Part shown: in pieces, positions 1 to 7,710 of the stretch
Layout: every line of letters begins with the position of its first letter
How positions within the stretch are numbered: the stretch's first letter is position 1
DNA from: Nitrospira sp.
GTDB lineage: Bacteria; Nitrospirota; Nitrospiria; Nitrospirales; Nitrospiraceae
DNA: 15,494 nt
Reading direction: 5' to 3'
Assembly (NCBI GenBank): GCA_020216985.1
Contig: JAIWOH010000210.1
Location: 1 to 15,494, forward strand
Position numbers and translations under genes: made by a program
The notes under the pieces: model-generated
Database searches by the model: none
The model's input: only the letters and a program-made list of their open reading frames with translations
Told to the model about the DNA's origin: nothing

Positions 1-1
1 T

Positions 2-4
2 CAT
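2..4 (-). other. Possible start codon of a gene lying off the left edge
   Basis: On the minus strand an ATG occupies the last bases before the window ends. An AAGGAG sequence lies about 12 bases upstream and a strong sigma-54 promoter lies about 45-60 bases upstream. Only the start codon is visible, so the product is unknown. By context it should be a flagellar or chemotaxis gene. The Shine-Dalgarno spacing is long, so the real start could lie further left. Confidence 0.3.
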
Positions 5-46
5 GTGCCGTGTCTTCTCCTTCTTCTTTCCTTGCCTTCTTCGTTC

Positions 47-63
47 AGCAACCCGTGTGCCAA
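47..63 (-). promoter_or_regulatory. Sigma-54 promoter reading off the left edge
   Basis: The minus strand reads TTGGCACACGGGTTGCT. This matches the sigma-54 (RpoN) consensus TTGGCACG-N4-TTGCW at every specified base but one, with the required GG-N10-GC spacing. Transcription would start near position 36 and run leftward out of the window. It lies about 180 bases beyond the fliA stop, so the next gene is likely to be separately transcribed under an enhancer-binding activator, as is usual for middle flagellar genes. Confidence 0.8.
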
Positions 64-79
64 GATCGGTCGACCGATC
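64..79. promoter_or_regulatory. Perfect 16-bp palindrome next to the sigma-54 promoter
   Basis: GATCGGTCGACCGATC is a perfect inverted repeat that directly abuts the -24 side of the sigma-54 promoter, centred near -35 from the predicted start. This is closer than the usual activator sites, so a repressor or modulator operator is possible. Its binding protein is unknown. The function is inference; the symmetry is seen directly. Confidence 0.4.
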
Positions 80-245
80 CGATCGCCGTTGTTTGTCGGG
101 GCGCTATCGAACAATCTGATTTTATTGAGACATCTTGAAGCGGTGTCGCCCGCAAGCACGAGGCGCCGGCGAACGGTGCTTCCTGCACGATCCGAACAAG
201 GCGACCTTTGCCGATGCCGGAGGAAAAATATTCCCTCGCTCGAGT
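80..245. other. Non-coding spacer downstream of fliA
   Basis: No convincing gene is present. A weak hairpin (220-237, seven pairs with one G-U, loop of four) follows the fliA stop but has no T-run after it, so it is a poor terminator. A second imperfect dyad has arms AAGCAC at 154-159 and GTGCTT at 176-181. It is centred about 130 bases upstream of the predicted start of the sigma-54 promoter at 47-63, within the normal range for an activator site, but the arms are short. Confidence 0.4.
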
Positions 246-995
246 TTATCGCGATGCGCCCAGTTGCGCTTTCAATCGGAGGATGGCCTTGGCGTGAATT
301 TGGCAAACGCGTGATTCCGTCACTTTGAGCAACTCCCCGATTTCCTTCATGGTGAGCTCTTCGAAGTAGTAAAGCGTCAAGACCAGCCGTTCCTTTTCGG
401 GGAGATTCTGAATCGCGTCGCCCACGGATTCCCGTTCCCGCTCGTTGACCAGCGCCGCGAGGGGGTCGGGATTTTGCGTGTCGGCCAGCACCGCCACGGC
501 CTTTTGTCCGTCGACGTCGTGCAGATTGAGATCCTCGAGGCTGACCATCACCGCGCCTTTGGCCTTGGCCAAAAAGTCGTCGAGCTCTTCCGGCGACAGC
601 TTCAGTTCGGCCGCGACTTCTTCATCGAGCGGCGGCCGACCCAGGCGATGCATCAACTCAACGTGCGTTCGTTGCAGCAGCGCGACACGTTCGTGCACCG
701 AGCGGGGAATCCAATCCATGGAACGGATCTCGTCCAACATCGCCCCGCGGATTCGAAACTCGGCGTACGTCTTGAATTTGGCTTCCCGCGTCGGATCATA
801 TTTTTCCATCGCGTCCATGAGGCCGATCGTGCCGACCGAAATCAAGTCTTCGGCGTCCAGATACGCGGGCAGCCGAAACGACAGCCGATGAGCCATGGCG
901 TGAATGACGTGGGCGAATTCCCGAATAATTCGCTCTCGCCCCGTCTCCTCGGCCGCAGATGATCGTTTCGCCTTGATAGAACCAGTTTTGCTCAT
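246..995 (-). CDS. fliA: Flagellar sigma factor FliA (sigma-28)
   Basis: This 249-residue protein is an alternative sigma factor that directs RNA polymerase to late flagellar genes such as flagellin and chemotaxis genes. Region 2 is visible at about residues 45-100, with the run AEDLISVGTIGLMDA followed by the -10-binding segment ending IRSMDWIPRSV, which is typical of FliA. Region 3 follows at about 105-145. Region 4 at about 195-245 carries the helix-turn-helix LTMKEIGELLKVTESRVCQ. The length fits the family (about 240-260). The ATG has GGAGGA about 10 bases upstream. It lies 41 bases after the flhG stop, at the end of the flhA-flhF-flhG series, a very common order. In known systems its activity is held back by the anti-sigma factor FlgM; no flgM is in this window. 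Confidence 0.97.
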   Translation of the reverse strand: MSKTGSIKAKRSSAAEETGRERIIREFAHVIHAMAHRLSFRLPAYLDAEDLISVGTIGLMDAMEKYDPTREAKFKTYAEFRIRGAMLDEIRSMDWIPRSVHERVALLQRTHVELMHRLGRPPLDEEVAAELKLSPEELDDFLAKAKGAVMVSLEDLNLHDVDGQKAVAVLADTQNPDPLAALVNERERESVGDAIQNLPEKERLVLTLYYFEELTMKEIGELLKVTESRVCQIHAKAILRLKAQLGASR

Positions 996-1036
996 GTCCG
1001 CTCGTTCCTCCGCATCCTCCCGACGTTATCCGGTTC

Positions 1037-1897
1037 TCAACCGAGGTGAATCATCCTTCGCCAGAGGAGCTGAACGGAGCTTTTGGGGAGATCGGGAAGG
1101 GGCCATTGCATGACTTGCCCGGCCAATCTCGCAAAGGCTTGCGCGGCCGGTGAATCCGGAAACAGGTCCGCTACCGCTTTTTGGCGCATGACCGCGAGCG
1201 TCACGTAATCGTCGTGCGGCACATAGCCGATGGGCTCGACGGCGACCTGAAGAAAGCGATCCACCGCCGTGTCTAATCTGCGGAAGACCTCCGCCGCCTC
1301 CCGCGGTCCCCTCGCTTGATTGACGAGCACCTTGAAACGGCGTTCCCGATAACGGCGCGTCAGCACTTTGATCAAAGCGTAGGCGTCCGTCAGCGAGGTC
1401 GGCTCGGAAGTGACGACGATCACGATCTCGTGGGCCGCCGACGCAAAGAACGTGACGTTGGGCGAAATGCCGGCTCCGGTGTCGATCAGGAGCACGTCCA
1501 TACCGGCCGCAAGCTCCTCCAGTTGCTCTTGAATCACCAGTTGCTGGGACTCCGTCAAGGAAGTCAGGTGAGGAACCCCGGAGCTGGCGGGAAGCACCTG
1601 AATGCCGGCCGGGCCCTCCAGGCAAATCTCCTTTAGCGTGCAAACGCCGGACAACACGTGTTCGATCGTGTGACGTGGCACAAGACCCAACAAAACGTCC
1701 AGATTGCCCAGGCCCAGATCGGCGTCCAGCACCAGCACCCGTTTGCCGGATCGGCCCAGCGCGACCGCCCAGTTGGCCACCACGTTCGTTTTGCCCACGC
1801 CGCCTTTCCCGCTGGAGACGGCGACGACCCTCGTGCGCACGGCGAACAGATCCCCGGCCGGCGCCAAGGCGTCGACGCCGCTCATGTTCTTCTGCAT
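1037..1897 (-). CDS. flhG: FlhG (YlxH/FleN), MinD-like ATPase of flagellar number
   Basis: This is a 286-residue ParA/MinD-family ATPase that limits flagellar number and works with the GTPase FlhF at the membrane. It has the deviant Walker A motif KGGVGKT (residues 31-37), the switch I motif DADLGLGN (58-65) and Walker B/switch II DTGAG (139-143). The ATG at 1897 is chosen because AGGAGG lies seven bases upstream; an in-frame GTG at 1915 has no such site. The start overlaps the 3' end of flhF by 16 bases, which suggests translational coupling. The N-terminal 29 residues before Walker A lack the DQAxxLR motif that in studied FlhG proteins activates the FlhF GTPase. In pseudomonads the homologue FleN also inhibits FleQ. 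Family assignment is firm; the regulatory role here is inferred. Confidence 0.95.
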   Translation of the reverse strand: MQKNMSGVDALAPAGDLFAVRTRVVAVSSGKGGVGKTNVVANWAVALGRSGKRVLVLDADLGLGNLDVLLGLVPRHTIEHVLSGVCTLKEICLEGPAGIQVLPASSGVPHLTSLTESQQLVIQEQLEELAAGMDVLLIDTGAGISPNVTFFASAAHEIVIVVTSEPTSLTDAYALIKVLTRRYRERRFKVLVNQARGPREAAEVFRRLDTAVDRFLQVAVEPIGYVPHDDYVTLAVMRQKAVADLFPDSPAAQAFARLAGQVMQWPLPDLPKSSVQLLWRRMIHLG

Positions 1898-3273
1898 AGT
1901 GATTCCTCCTGCCACGTGTTGGCGTTTGAGACAGACCCGGCGGACGTCAGCTCATGAGCCGCCCTCGCCCCGTTCAACAGCGGACGGGAGGAGCGGCGGA
2001 AGGCGACGTACCGTTGCGCGATCAAAAACTCGGCCAAACGGTCCGGCGACGCCGGCTCGATGTCTTCGGGCACTCGTTGGCCGACCCCCCAATAGGACAG
2101 CGGCAATCCCGTTTGCTGTGCCACGTCATAGACGGTTCCGAACGACGCCGTTTCGTCCAACTTCGTAAAGACGATGTGCAGCGAGGGCAACACGCCGACT
2201 CGATCAATGATGCCGCGCAGCTCTCCCGCCCGTGCGCAGGCCGGCAGCGTCAGGTGCGTGGCGACGTCGGCGTCCTCGCCGAGCATCTGCTGCAGCTCCA
2301 GAGCCGACGACACATCATCCGGTCGGACGCCCGGCATATCGACCAGAACCAGATCGGCCCTCGCGTGACGGCGCAACCCGTCGCGAAGCTGCCGGGGCGA
2401 CCGCGCCGACGCGAACGGAACGCCGAGCGCCCGCGCGTACCGCCGCAACTGCTCCATCGAGACCTCACGATAGGCGTCGAAGGTCACGACGGCGACGGAT
2501 CGACGCCGTTCAAGACGGCAATGGGCCGCGAGTTTCGTCACGATCGATGTTTTGCCGGCCCCACTGGGCCCGAGGATCAAACGAACGACCCGACCGCTCG
2601 TTTCGCCGAGAAGGTCCCTCCCGACGACGATGCGACGGCCGATTTCTTGACCGAGGACTTGAATCATCAGATCTTCATCACCGGCGCCGTCCCGCCCCAA
2701 TCGCCGCCGCAGATCGTTACCCAGCGTTTCCGCCGATGCGGGATGCATGCCCTGTCGGACGAACGATCGACACAGCGCGCCCAGGACCGTCGGCGTTTCC
2801 TCTTTCACCGATTGGGTTTCAGGCGGCAATGACTCCCCCAACCGGCGGCTCAGTTCGCATAATTCATCGTGAAGCCGCCGAAGACGAACCCGACGCGACT
2901 CCGCGCATGGCGGTTGCGCCGGAGAGCCGGACGGCTGTCTGTCGGACGATTCGCGAAGCGCGCCGGACGGTTCCAGCAAGGATTCAAGCGTCGCGCGAAA
3001 ACCTGGAACGACGGAAGACGACGGAGTCTCCGCAGCGGGCATCGAGCGGCAGCCGGCCGCCAGATCGTCTTGGCGACGCCCGGAAGCCGTCACCGGAGCC
3101 GGTTCCTCGCACGCGGCCATGACCTCCAACACCGGGCGATCGAACACCCGCAACGGCCTGTCGCCCTCGCGCACCTCCTTCGAAGAAAGGATGATCGCAT
3201 CCGGCCCCAATTCCTCTTTGATCGCGCGCAAGGCATCCTGCATGCTGAGAGCGTGAAACGTTTTGACCTTCAT
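1882..3273 (-). CDS. flhF: FlhF, SRP-type GTPase for flagellar placement
   Basis: This 463-residue protein belongs to the SRP54/FtsY/FlhF GTPase family and recruits early flagellar parts to the assembly site, usually a pole. The start resembles the family opening (MKVKTFHALSMQDALRAIKE). A basic, poorly conserved linker follows, then the NG domain from about residue 165. G1 is GPSGAGKTS (235-243), G2 lies around FDAYRE (265-270), G3 is DMPG (312-315), G4 is TKLDE (370-374), and GQRVPEDI (398-405) closes the domain. G3 is unusual because most FlhF proteins have DTAGR there. An in-frame GTG at 3285 overlaps the flhA stop, but the ATG at 3273 fits the family start and has GAGG six bases upstream. 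The 3' end overlaps flhG. The C-terminal tail after about residue 420 is longer than usual and unconserved. Confidence 0.95.
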   Translation of the reverse strand: MKVKTFHALSMQDALRAIKEELGPDAIILSSKEVREGDRPLRVFDRPVLEVMAACEEPAPVTASGRRQDDLAAGCRSMPAAETPSSSVVPGFRATLESLLEPSGALRESSDRQPSGSPAQPPCAESRRVRLRRLHDELCELSRRLGESLPPETQSVKEETPTVLGALCRSFVRQGMHPASAETLGNDLRRRLGRDGAGDEDLMIQVLGQEIGRRIVVGRDLLGETSGRVVRLILGPSGAGKTSIVTKLAAHCRLERRRSVAVVTFDAYREVSMEQLRRYARALGVPFASARSPRQLRDGLRRHARADLVLVDMPGVRPDDVSSALELQQMLGEDADVATHLTLPACARAGELRGIIDRVGVLPSLHIVFTKLDETASFGTVYDVAQQTGLPLSYWGVGQRVPEDIEPASPDRLAEFLIAQRYVAFRRSSRPLLNGARAAHELTSAGSVSNANTWQEESLCRRT

Positions 3274-3281
3274 CGGCTCCC

Positions 3282-5378
3282 TCACGACGACTGAGCGAGT
3301 TCGGCGTCGATCCGAACCGTATCGAGCGACTGCAGGCGCGCCAAGGCGTCGATCTCATTGAAACCGATAATCGGCACCGCGTGGAGCACACGATCGGTCA
3401 GGCGGCGCAGATGCCGCCGCACGGCCTGCGAACACAGCACGACCGGCTGATGACCGCGGGAAGCGACCCGTTCGGCGGCCTGCTTCAGGCTGTTCAGCAA
3501 CTTGTGCGACAGCGCCGGATCGAGCGAAAGAGCCGCTCCCTGTGGAAGACCGGCGGCCTGCTCGGCCAACGACCGATCCAACAACGGATCCAACGTGATG
3601 ACCTGAAGCGTGCCGTCCTGCGCTTGAAACTGTTTGGTAATCGTCCGAGCCAGCGCCTGGCGGGCGAACTCGGTAAGCACGTCCGCATCCTTGATCGATC
3701 CGGCATGATCGGAGACCGCTTCGAGGATGGACCGCAGATCGCGAATCGGAACGCCTTCCTTGAGCAAATTGCCCAGGATCCGGACGACCGTCCCCAGGGG
3801 CAACAATGTCGGAATCAGCTCCTCCACCAATTTCGGATTCGTTTTCCCGACTTCGTCCAGCAGCGCCTGCACCTCCTGTCGCCCGAGCAACTCATGGCCG
3901 TGCCGTTTGATGATTTCGGACAAATGGGTAGTGATCGCGGAGCTTGCGTCAACGACGGTGTAGCCGGCCAGTTGCGCCTGTTCCCGCGCGTCTTCGGCGA
4001 CCCAGAGGGCCGGAAGACCGAACGCCGGCTCTTTGGTCGGAATTCCCTGCACCAGACCTCGCTGGCCCGTGCCCGGATCGATCGCCAACAGATGGCCGGG
4101 CAGCACGTCGGCTTTCGCCACTTCCACGCCCTTCAAAATGACGACGTACTCGTTCGGCCGCAGTTGAAGATTGTCTCGGATATGAATCGGCGGCACCACG
4201 AATCCCATGGATTCGGCAATTTGTCTCCGCAAGCCCTTGATCCGGTCCAGCAGCGCGCTCCCTTGCGCTCCTTCCACCAGCCCGATCAGACCGTATCCCA
4301 CCTGCAGCTCCATCAACTCAAGGGGCGCGACGCGCGTCACGCTGTCGTCGGCTTTAGGAGCGGCAGGAGCCGACGCAACCGCTTCGGAACTTCGCTCCTC
4401 CTCACGCAAGCGATAGGCCATCCAACCGGCAAGCCCCCCCAGCCCCAAAAACGCCAGGTGCGGCAAGCCGGGAACCATGCCCAACGCGAGCAGAATCCCG
4501 GCGGCGGTGCCGACCGCCTTGGGCGAGGTCAACAACTGTCGGGTGATCTCGCCGCTGAGATCCGTCTCGGCGGCGGCGCGGGTGACGACGATGCCGGCTG
4601 CCGTCGAGACGATCAACGCCGGTATCTGCGCGACCAACCCTTCCCCCACGGTCAGCAAGGTGTAGGTCTGCGCGGCGAGCGCGGGACTCATCCCTTTCTG
4701 AAGAATGCCGATGGCCAGCCCGCCGACGATGTTGACGAGGATGATGACCACGGCGGCGATGGCGTCGCCTCGCACGAACTTGCTGGCACCGTCCATCGCT
4801 CCATAGAAATCGGCCTCCTCGGCGATTTCTCGACGCCGCCGCCGAGCCTCGGCTTCGTTGATCAAACCGGCGTTCAGATCGGCGTCGATGCTCATCTGCT
4901 TGCCCGGCATCGCATCCAACGTGAACCGCGCGGCGACTTCTGCCACGCGCCCGGCGCCCTTGGTCACCACCACGAAGTTGATGACGACGAGAATGCAGAA
5001 CACCACCAACCCCACCGTGTAATTGCCGCCGACCACGAAACTGCCGAACGCCCTGATGACCTCGCCCGCCGCGCCGACGCCTTCGTTGCCGTGGAGAAGA
5101 ATCAAGCGGGTCGAGGCGATGTTCAGCGACAACCGCAAGAGCGTGATCATCAGCAGGATGGACGGGAACACCGAAAACTCGATAGGACGCCGCACTTGCA
5201 GGCCGACCAGCAGAATGATGACGGACAACGTGATGTTGAAACTCAGCAGCAGATCGAGCAGAAATCGGGGGAGGGGAAGCAGCATGACCATCAAAATGGC
5301 CACAACCCCCACGGAGATGAGGACATCGGGATGTTTGACGAACGACGCGCGCTGAATCGGTTCCACTTTGGTCGACAT
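3282..5378 (-). CDS. flhA: FlhA, flagellar type III export gate protein
   Basis: FlhA is a large inner-membrane part of the flagellar type III export gate. Its cytoplasmic ring docks chaperone-substrate complexes and the protein couples export to the proton motive force. The 698-residue length is typical. About eight hydrophobic segments occupy residues 17-320. The FHIPEP signature RFTLDAMPGKQMSIDADLN sits at about 151-169 in the cytoplasmic loop. The soluble C-terminal domain begins near residue 345, after a charged linker with repeated E and A. The ATG has no strong Shine-Dalgarno and follows flhB by 46 bases. The stop codon adjoins flhF, whose start lies eight bases after it. A 671-codon plus-strand open frame runs through the gene but is a shadow. 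Confidence 0.98.
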   Translation of the reverse strand: MSTKVEPIQRASFVKHPDVLISVGVVAILMVMLLPLPRFLLDLLLSFNITLSVIILLVGLQVRRPIEFSVFPSILLMITLLRLSLNIASTRLILLHGNEGVGAAGEVIRAFGSFVVGGNYTVGLVVFCILVVINFVVVTKGAGRVAEVAARFTLDAMPGKQMSIDADLNAGLINEAEARRRRREIAEEADFYGAMDGASKFVRGDAIAAVVIILVNIVGGLAIGILQKGMSPALAAQTYTLLTVGEGLVAQIPALIVSTAAGIVVTRAAAETDLSGEITRQLLTSPKAVGTAAGILLALGMVPGLPHLAFLGLGGLAGWMAYRLREEERSSEAVASAPAAPKADDSVTRVAPLELMELQVGYGLIGLVEGAQGSALLDRIKGLRRQIAESMGFVVPPIHIRDNLQLRPNEYVVILKGVEVAKADVLPGHLLAIDPGTGQRGLVQGIPTKEPAFGLPALWVAEDAREQAQLAGYTVVDASSAITTHLSEIIKRHGHELLGRQEVQALLDEVGKTNPKLVEELIPTLLPLGTVVRILGNLLKEGVPIRDLRSILEAVSDHAGSIKDADVLTEFARQALARTITKQFQAQDGTLQVITLDPLLDRSLAEQAAGLPQGAALSLDPALSHKLLNSLKQAAERVASRGHQPVVLCSQAVRRHLRRLTDRVLHAVPIIGFNEIDALARLQSLDTVRIDAELAQSS

Positions 5379-5424
5379 GATCGTTGCGACGGATGACCGT
5401 CGATCGGTTTATCGTCCCTCGCCG

Positions 5425-6531
5425 TTACGCTTGTCCCCGAAGCCCGCCCGCGTCGCCCGCCGTCATGCCGCGGGCGCGATAGACGAACGCGAGGATTTCG
5501 GCGACGGCCCGATACAGATCCGACGGGATCTCCTTTCCGACGTCCACGAGCGCGAACAGCGTCCTGGCGACGAACTTGTGCTCGACGACCGGCACACCAT
5601 GGTGCCGGGCCATTTCGCGAATGCGCTCGGCGACCTCGCCGGCGCCTTTCGCCACCACGCATGGCGCGGCCATCTTGGAGGCGTCGTACTTGAGCGCCAC
5701 GGCAAGATGCGTCGGGTTCGTCACGACGACGTCGGCGGTTTTGACCGCCGCCATCATCCGCTTCTTAAGCAGCTCTCGCTGCGCGGTCCGGACCCGGCTC
5801 TTGATCAGCGGATCTCCTTCCGTCGACTTGTGTTCTTCCTTGACCTCTTCTTTCGACATGCGCAGGCTGCGTTCCCATTCATACCGCTGATAGAGATAAT
5901 CCAATCCGGCGAGGACTCCGATCGCGCCGCCGACCGCCAACGCCGCCTTGAGCAACAGCCATCCCGTCACGTGCAGGGACGTGCCGAAGTCGAGTTCGGT
6001 CAATCCCGGCACCAGGCCCAGATCCGCCCGCACGGCGACGAACCCGACGCCCGTCACAATCGCGATTTTGAACAGTCCTTTCAGCAGTTCCACCAGGGAG
6101 CGCAGGGAAAACAGGCGGGACAACCCCTTAAGCGGATTGACGCGATCGGGATCCAACTGGAGCGCCTCCGGCCGAAACAAGAATCCCGTTTGGAGGATCG
6201 TCGCGCCCCCCCCGATCAACAAAAGTCCTCCGAGAATCGGCAGCGTCACTCCGAGTACTTCCCATCCGGCGCGAATCACACGCGCATGGACCTGCTCGAT
6301 CGTCAATCCATCCCGAAAGGTCTCCGGAAACGACAGGGCCAGCCCCTCCCTGATCACATCGATCATCGTCTGAAGACCGGCCGGCAACGTCGCAGCCAGC
6401 AACCCGATGCCGCCCAGCAGGACGGCGGCAGTGGACAGATCCCGACTGAGGGCCACCTGCCCCTTTCGGCGCGCCTCCTCTTTGCGTTTCGGGGTGGCGC
6501 GTTCGGTTTTATTGCTTCGATCCTCAGCCAT
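5425..6531 (-). CDS. flhB: FlhB, export gate switch protein with self-cleaving NPTH site
   Basis: FlhB helps form the export gate and switches substrate specificity from rod/hook proteins to filament proteins once FliK has measured the hook. The 368-residue protein opens with the family signature KTERATPKRKEEARRKGQVA. Four hydrophobic segments lie between about residues 33 and 215. The cytoplasmic domain carries NPTH (272-275), where the protein cleaves itself between N and P, and which is intact here. The C-terminal tail ends soon after the conserved region. The start overlaps the fliR stop by eight bases, so the two are probably translationally coupled. The opening sequence matches the family start, so ATG 6531 is well supported despite a weak ribosome binding site. 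Confidence 0.98.
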   Translation of the reverse strand: MAEDRSNKTERATPKRKEEARRKGQVALSRDLSTAAVLLGGIGLLAATLPAGLQTMIDVIREGLALSFPETFRDGLTIEQVHARVIRAGWEVLGVTLPILGGLLLIGGGATILQTGFLFRPEALQLDPDRVNPLKGLSRLFSLRSLVELLKGLFKIAIVTGVGFVAVRADLGLVPGLTELDFGTSLHVTGWLLLKAALAVGGAIGVLAGLDYLYQRYEWERSLRMSKEEVKEEHKSTEGDPLIKSRVRTAQRELLKKRMMAAVKTADVVVTNPTHLAVALKYDASKMAAPCVVAKGAGEVAERIREMARHHGVPVVEHKFVARTLFALVDVGKEIPSDLYRAVAEILAFVYRARGMTAGDAGGLRGQA

Positions 6532-7312
6532 GACCCAACAGACTCAAAAGCCCTTTGATCGAAAATTGCAGCCGTTCGATTTCTCGGCCCAGCAACGCCA
6601 CGATGAACGGCATCGCAAGCGCCAAGATCGCCAACCCGCCCGCGATGGTCACGGAAAAGCTGAGTACGAAGACGTTAATCTGGGCGACCGCCCGCCCTAA
6701 AATCGCCAGCAAGACGTTAGTCACGAGAATCGTCACCAGCACCGGCGCGGCCAGTTTCAAACCGAGCGCGAACATCTCCTGGGAGAGCCGCACGATCTCC
6801 TCACCCAATCCGGTCGGAGGAGCCGCTCCGAAGGCCGGAATCGCCTCATAACTGGCGACGATGGTCGAGACGACCAACACGTGGGCGTTGAGCGAGAGGA
6901 ACACCAGCGACGCCAGCAGGGTGAAAAACCGTCCCATGAGCGGAACCTGATGCGACGTGGCCGGATCCAGGAGTTGCACCACGCCGAACCCCATCTGCAT
7001 CCCCACGACGTCGCCGGCGAGTTCAAGCGCGCCGAAAAACAGCCGCACCGCCAGGCCGATCGTCAAGCCGATCGCCAGTTCGCCGGCGAGACCGGCCGCC
7101 AGGGCGACGGGATCGAACGGAACGACGGGAAGGTGAACGACCGGCGCCAGCACCGCGCCCAACGCCAGGACCAGCAACACCTTGACTTTGATCGGAACGG
7201 CTTGCCCGCTCAGAACCGGCAGCGCGGCGAGCAATCCGCCGACCCGCACGACCAGCGCCAAAAACGATTGGAACTCCGGCAGCAAAATCTGAATGGTCTG
7301 CGTCAACGCCAT
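6524..7312 (-). CDS. fliR: FliR, flagellar export gate membrane protein
   Basis: FliR is an inner-membrane protein which, with FliP and FliQ, builds the helical core of the export gate. The protein has 262 residues, the usual length, and six or so hydrophobic segments across its length. The stretch AQINVFVLSFSVTIAGGL near residue 215 matches the family's conserved Q-x-N-V-F region. The start is placed at ATG 7312, giving MALTQTIQ, because it is preceded by AAGGCGG and lies seven bases after the fliQ stop. A longer frame starting 12 codons upstream would overlap fliQ and adds a polar leader unlike the family. Confidence 0.96.
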   Translation of the reverse strand: MALTQTIQILLPEFQSFLALVVRVGGLLAALPVLSGQAVPIKVKVLLVLALGAVLAPVVHLPVVPFDPVALAAGLAGELAIGLTIGLAVRLFFGALELAGDVVGMQMGFGVVQLLDPATSHQVPLMGRFFTLLASLVFLSLNAHVLVVSTIVASYEAIPAFGAAPPTGLGEEIVRLSQEMFALGLKLAAPVLVTILVTNVLLAILGRAVAQINVFVLSFSVTIAGGLAILALAMPFIVALLGREIERLQFSIKGLLSLLGHG

Positions 7313-7319
7313 GGCCGCC

Positions 7320-7589
7320 TTAATGCACGTACTGCGGGATAGCGGCAAACAGATTCGCGGTGAAGGTCGTCAGCACGTTCAGCATCCACGGGAAAAACAC
7401 CAACAGCGCCCCGAACAGCGCCAAGATTTTCGGAACGAAGGTGAGCGTGGCTTCGTTCAACTGGGTCATGGCTTGAAACGCGCTCACGGCCAACCCGATC
7501 ACAAGACTCAAGCCCAGAATCGGCGTCGCCACGAGCAACGTCGTCTCCAACGCCTGCCGCCCCAATTCGGTCACCATTTCCGGCGTCAC
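7320..7589 (-). CDS. fliQ: FliQ, small export gate membrane protein
   Basis: FliQ is a two-helix inner-membrane protein of the FliP-FliQ-FliR core of the export gate. With the GTG start at 7589 it has 89 residues, the usual length for the family. AAGGAGG lies eight bases upstream of this GTG, which decides the start; a longer frame begins at 7697 but adds an arginine-rich leader without family resemblance. The two membrane helices fall at about residues 17-38 and 51-75, and conserved features include the AFQAMTQLNEATLTFVPK segment between them. The start overlaps the stop of a tiny upstream ORF by four bases. Confidence 0.96.
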   Translation of the reverse strand: MTPEMVTELGRQALETTLLVATPILGLSLVIGLAVSAFQAMTQLNEATLTFVPKILALFGALLVFFPWMLNVLTTFTANLFAAIPQYVH

Positions 7590-7666
7590 AGGATCGCCTC
7601 CTTGTCTTTCACGTCCGCCCCTCGCATCACCGGCGGATCCCATGGATCGAGCGTCGCACAAGCCAT
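7586..7666 (-). CDS. Possible tiny ORF coupled to fliQ (26 codons)
   Basis: In the 117-base fliP-fliQ gap, an ATG at 7666 opens 26 codons starting MACATLDPWDPPVM. Its TGA overlaps the fliQ GTG in the GTGA arrangement typical of translational coupling. The AAGGAGG that serves fliQ lies inside it. It has only a short, badly spaced purine run (GAAGG) before its own ATG. It matches no family I know and may be chance. Confidence 0.25.
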   Translation of the reverse strand: MACATLDPWDPPVMRGADVKDKEAIL

Positions 7667-7710
7667 GCCTTCGCGTTCGGCTCCGCGCGGTCCACAACGA
7701 AATGCGTCAT
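7627..7710 (-). CDS. Possible tiny ORF coupled to fliP (27 codons)
   Basis: Its ATG overlaps the fliP TGA in an ATGA arrangement and it runs 27 codons, beginning MTHFVVDRAEPNAKAW and rich in arginine towards the end. It overlaps the second tiny ORF in another frame, so at most one is likely to matter. Translation by re-initiation after fliP is possible. No known family is recognised. Confidence 0.25.
   Translation of the reverse strand: MTHFVVDRAEPNAKAWLVRRSIHGIRR

Noticed and set aside
220..237. Hairpin directly after fliA as a terminator
   Set aside because: Only seven pairs including a G-U, and no T-run follows; too weak to call.
1..306. Minus-strand open frame covering the left spacer
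   Set aside because: It overlaps the fliA end in another frame, spans a sigma-54 promoter, and has a spacer-like arginine-rich translation.
3381..5396. Plus-strand open frame of 671 codons opposite flhA
   Set aside because: It mirrors flhA in GC-rich DNA, is rich in His, Gln, Arg and Asp, and resembles no family; flhA itself is unmistakable.
5379..5424. Possible sigma-28 promoter (TAAA in the flhB-flhA gap)
   Set aside because: The -10 half is a poor match to GCCGATAA at the required spacing.
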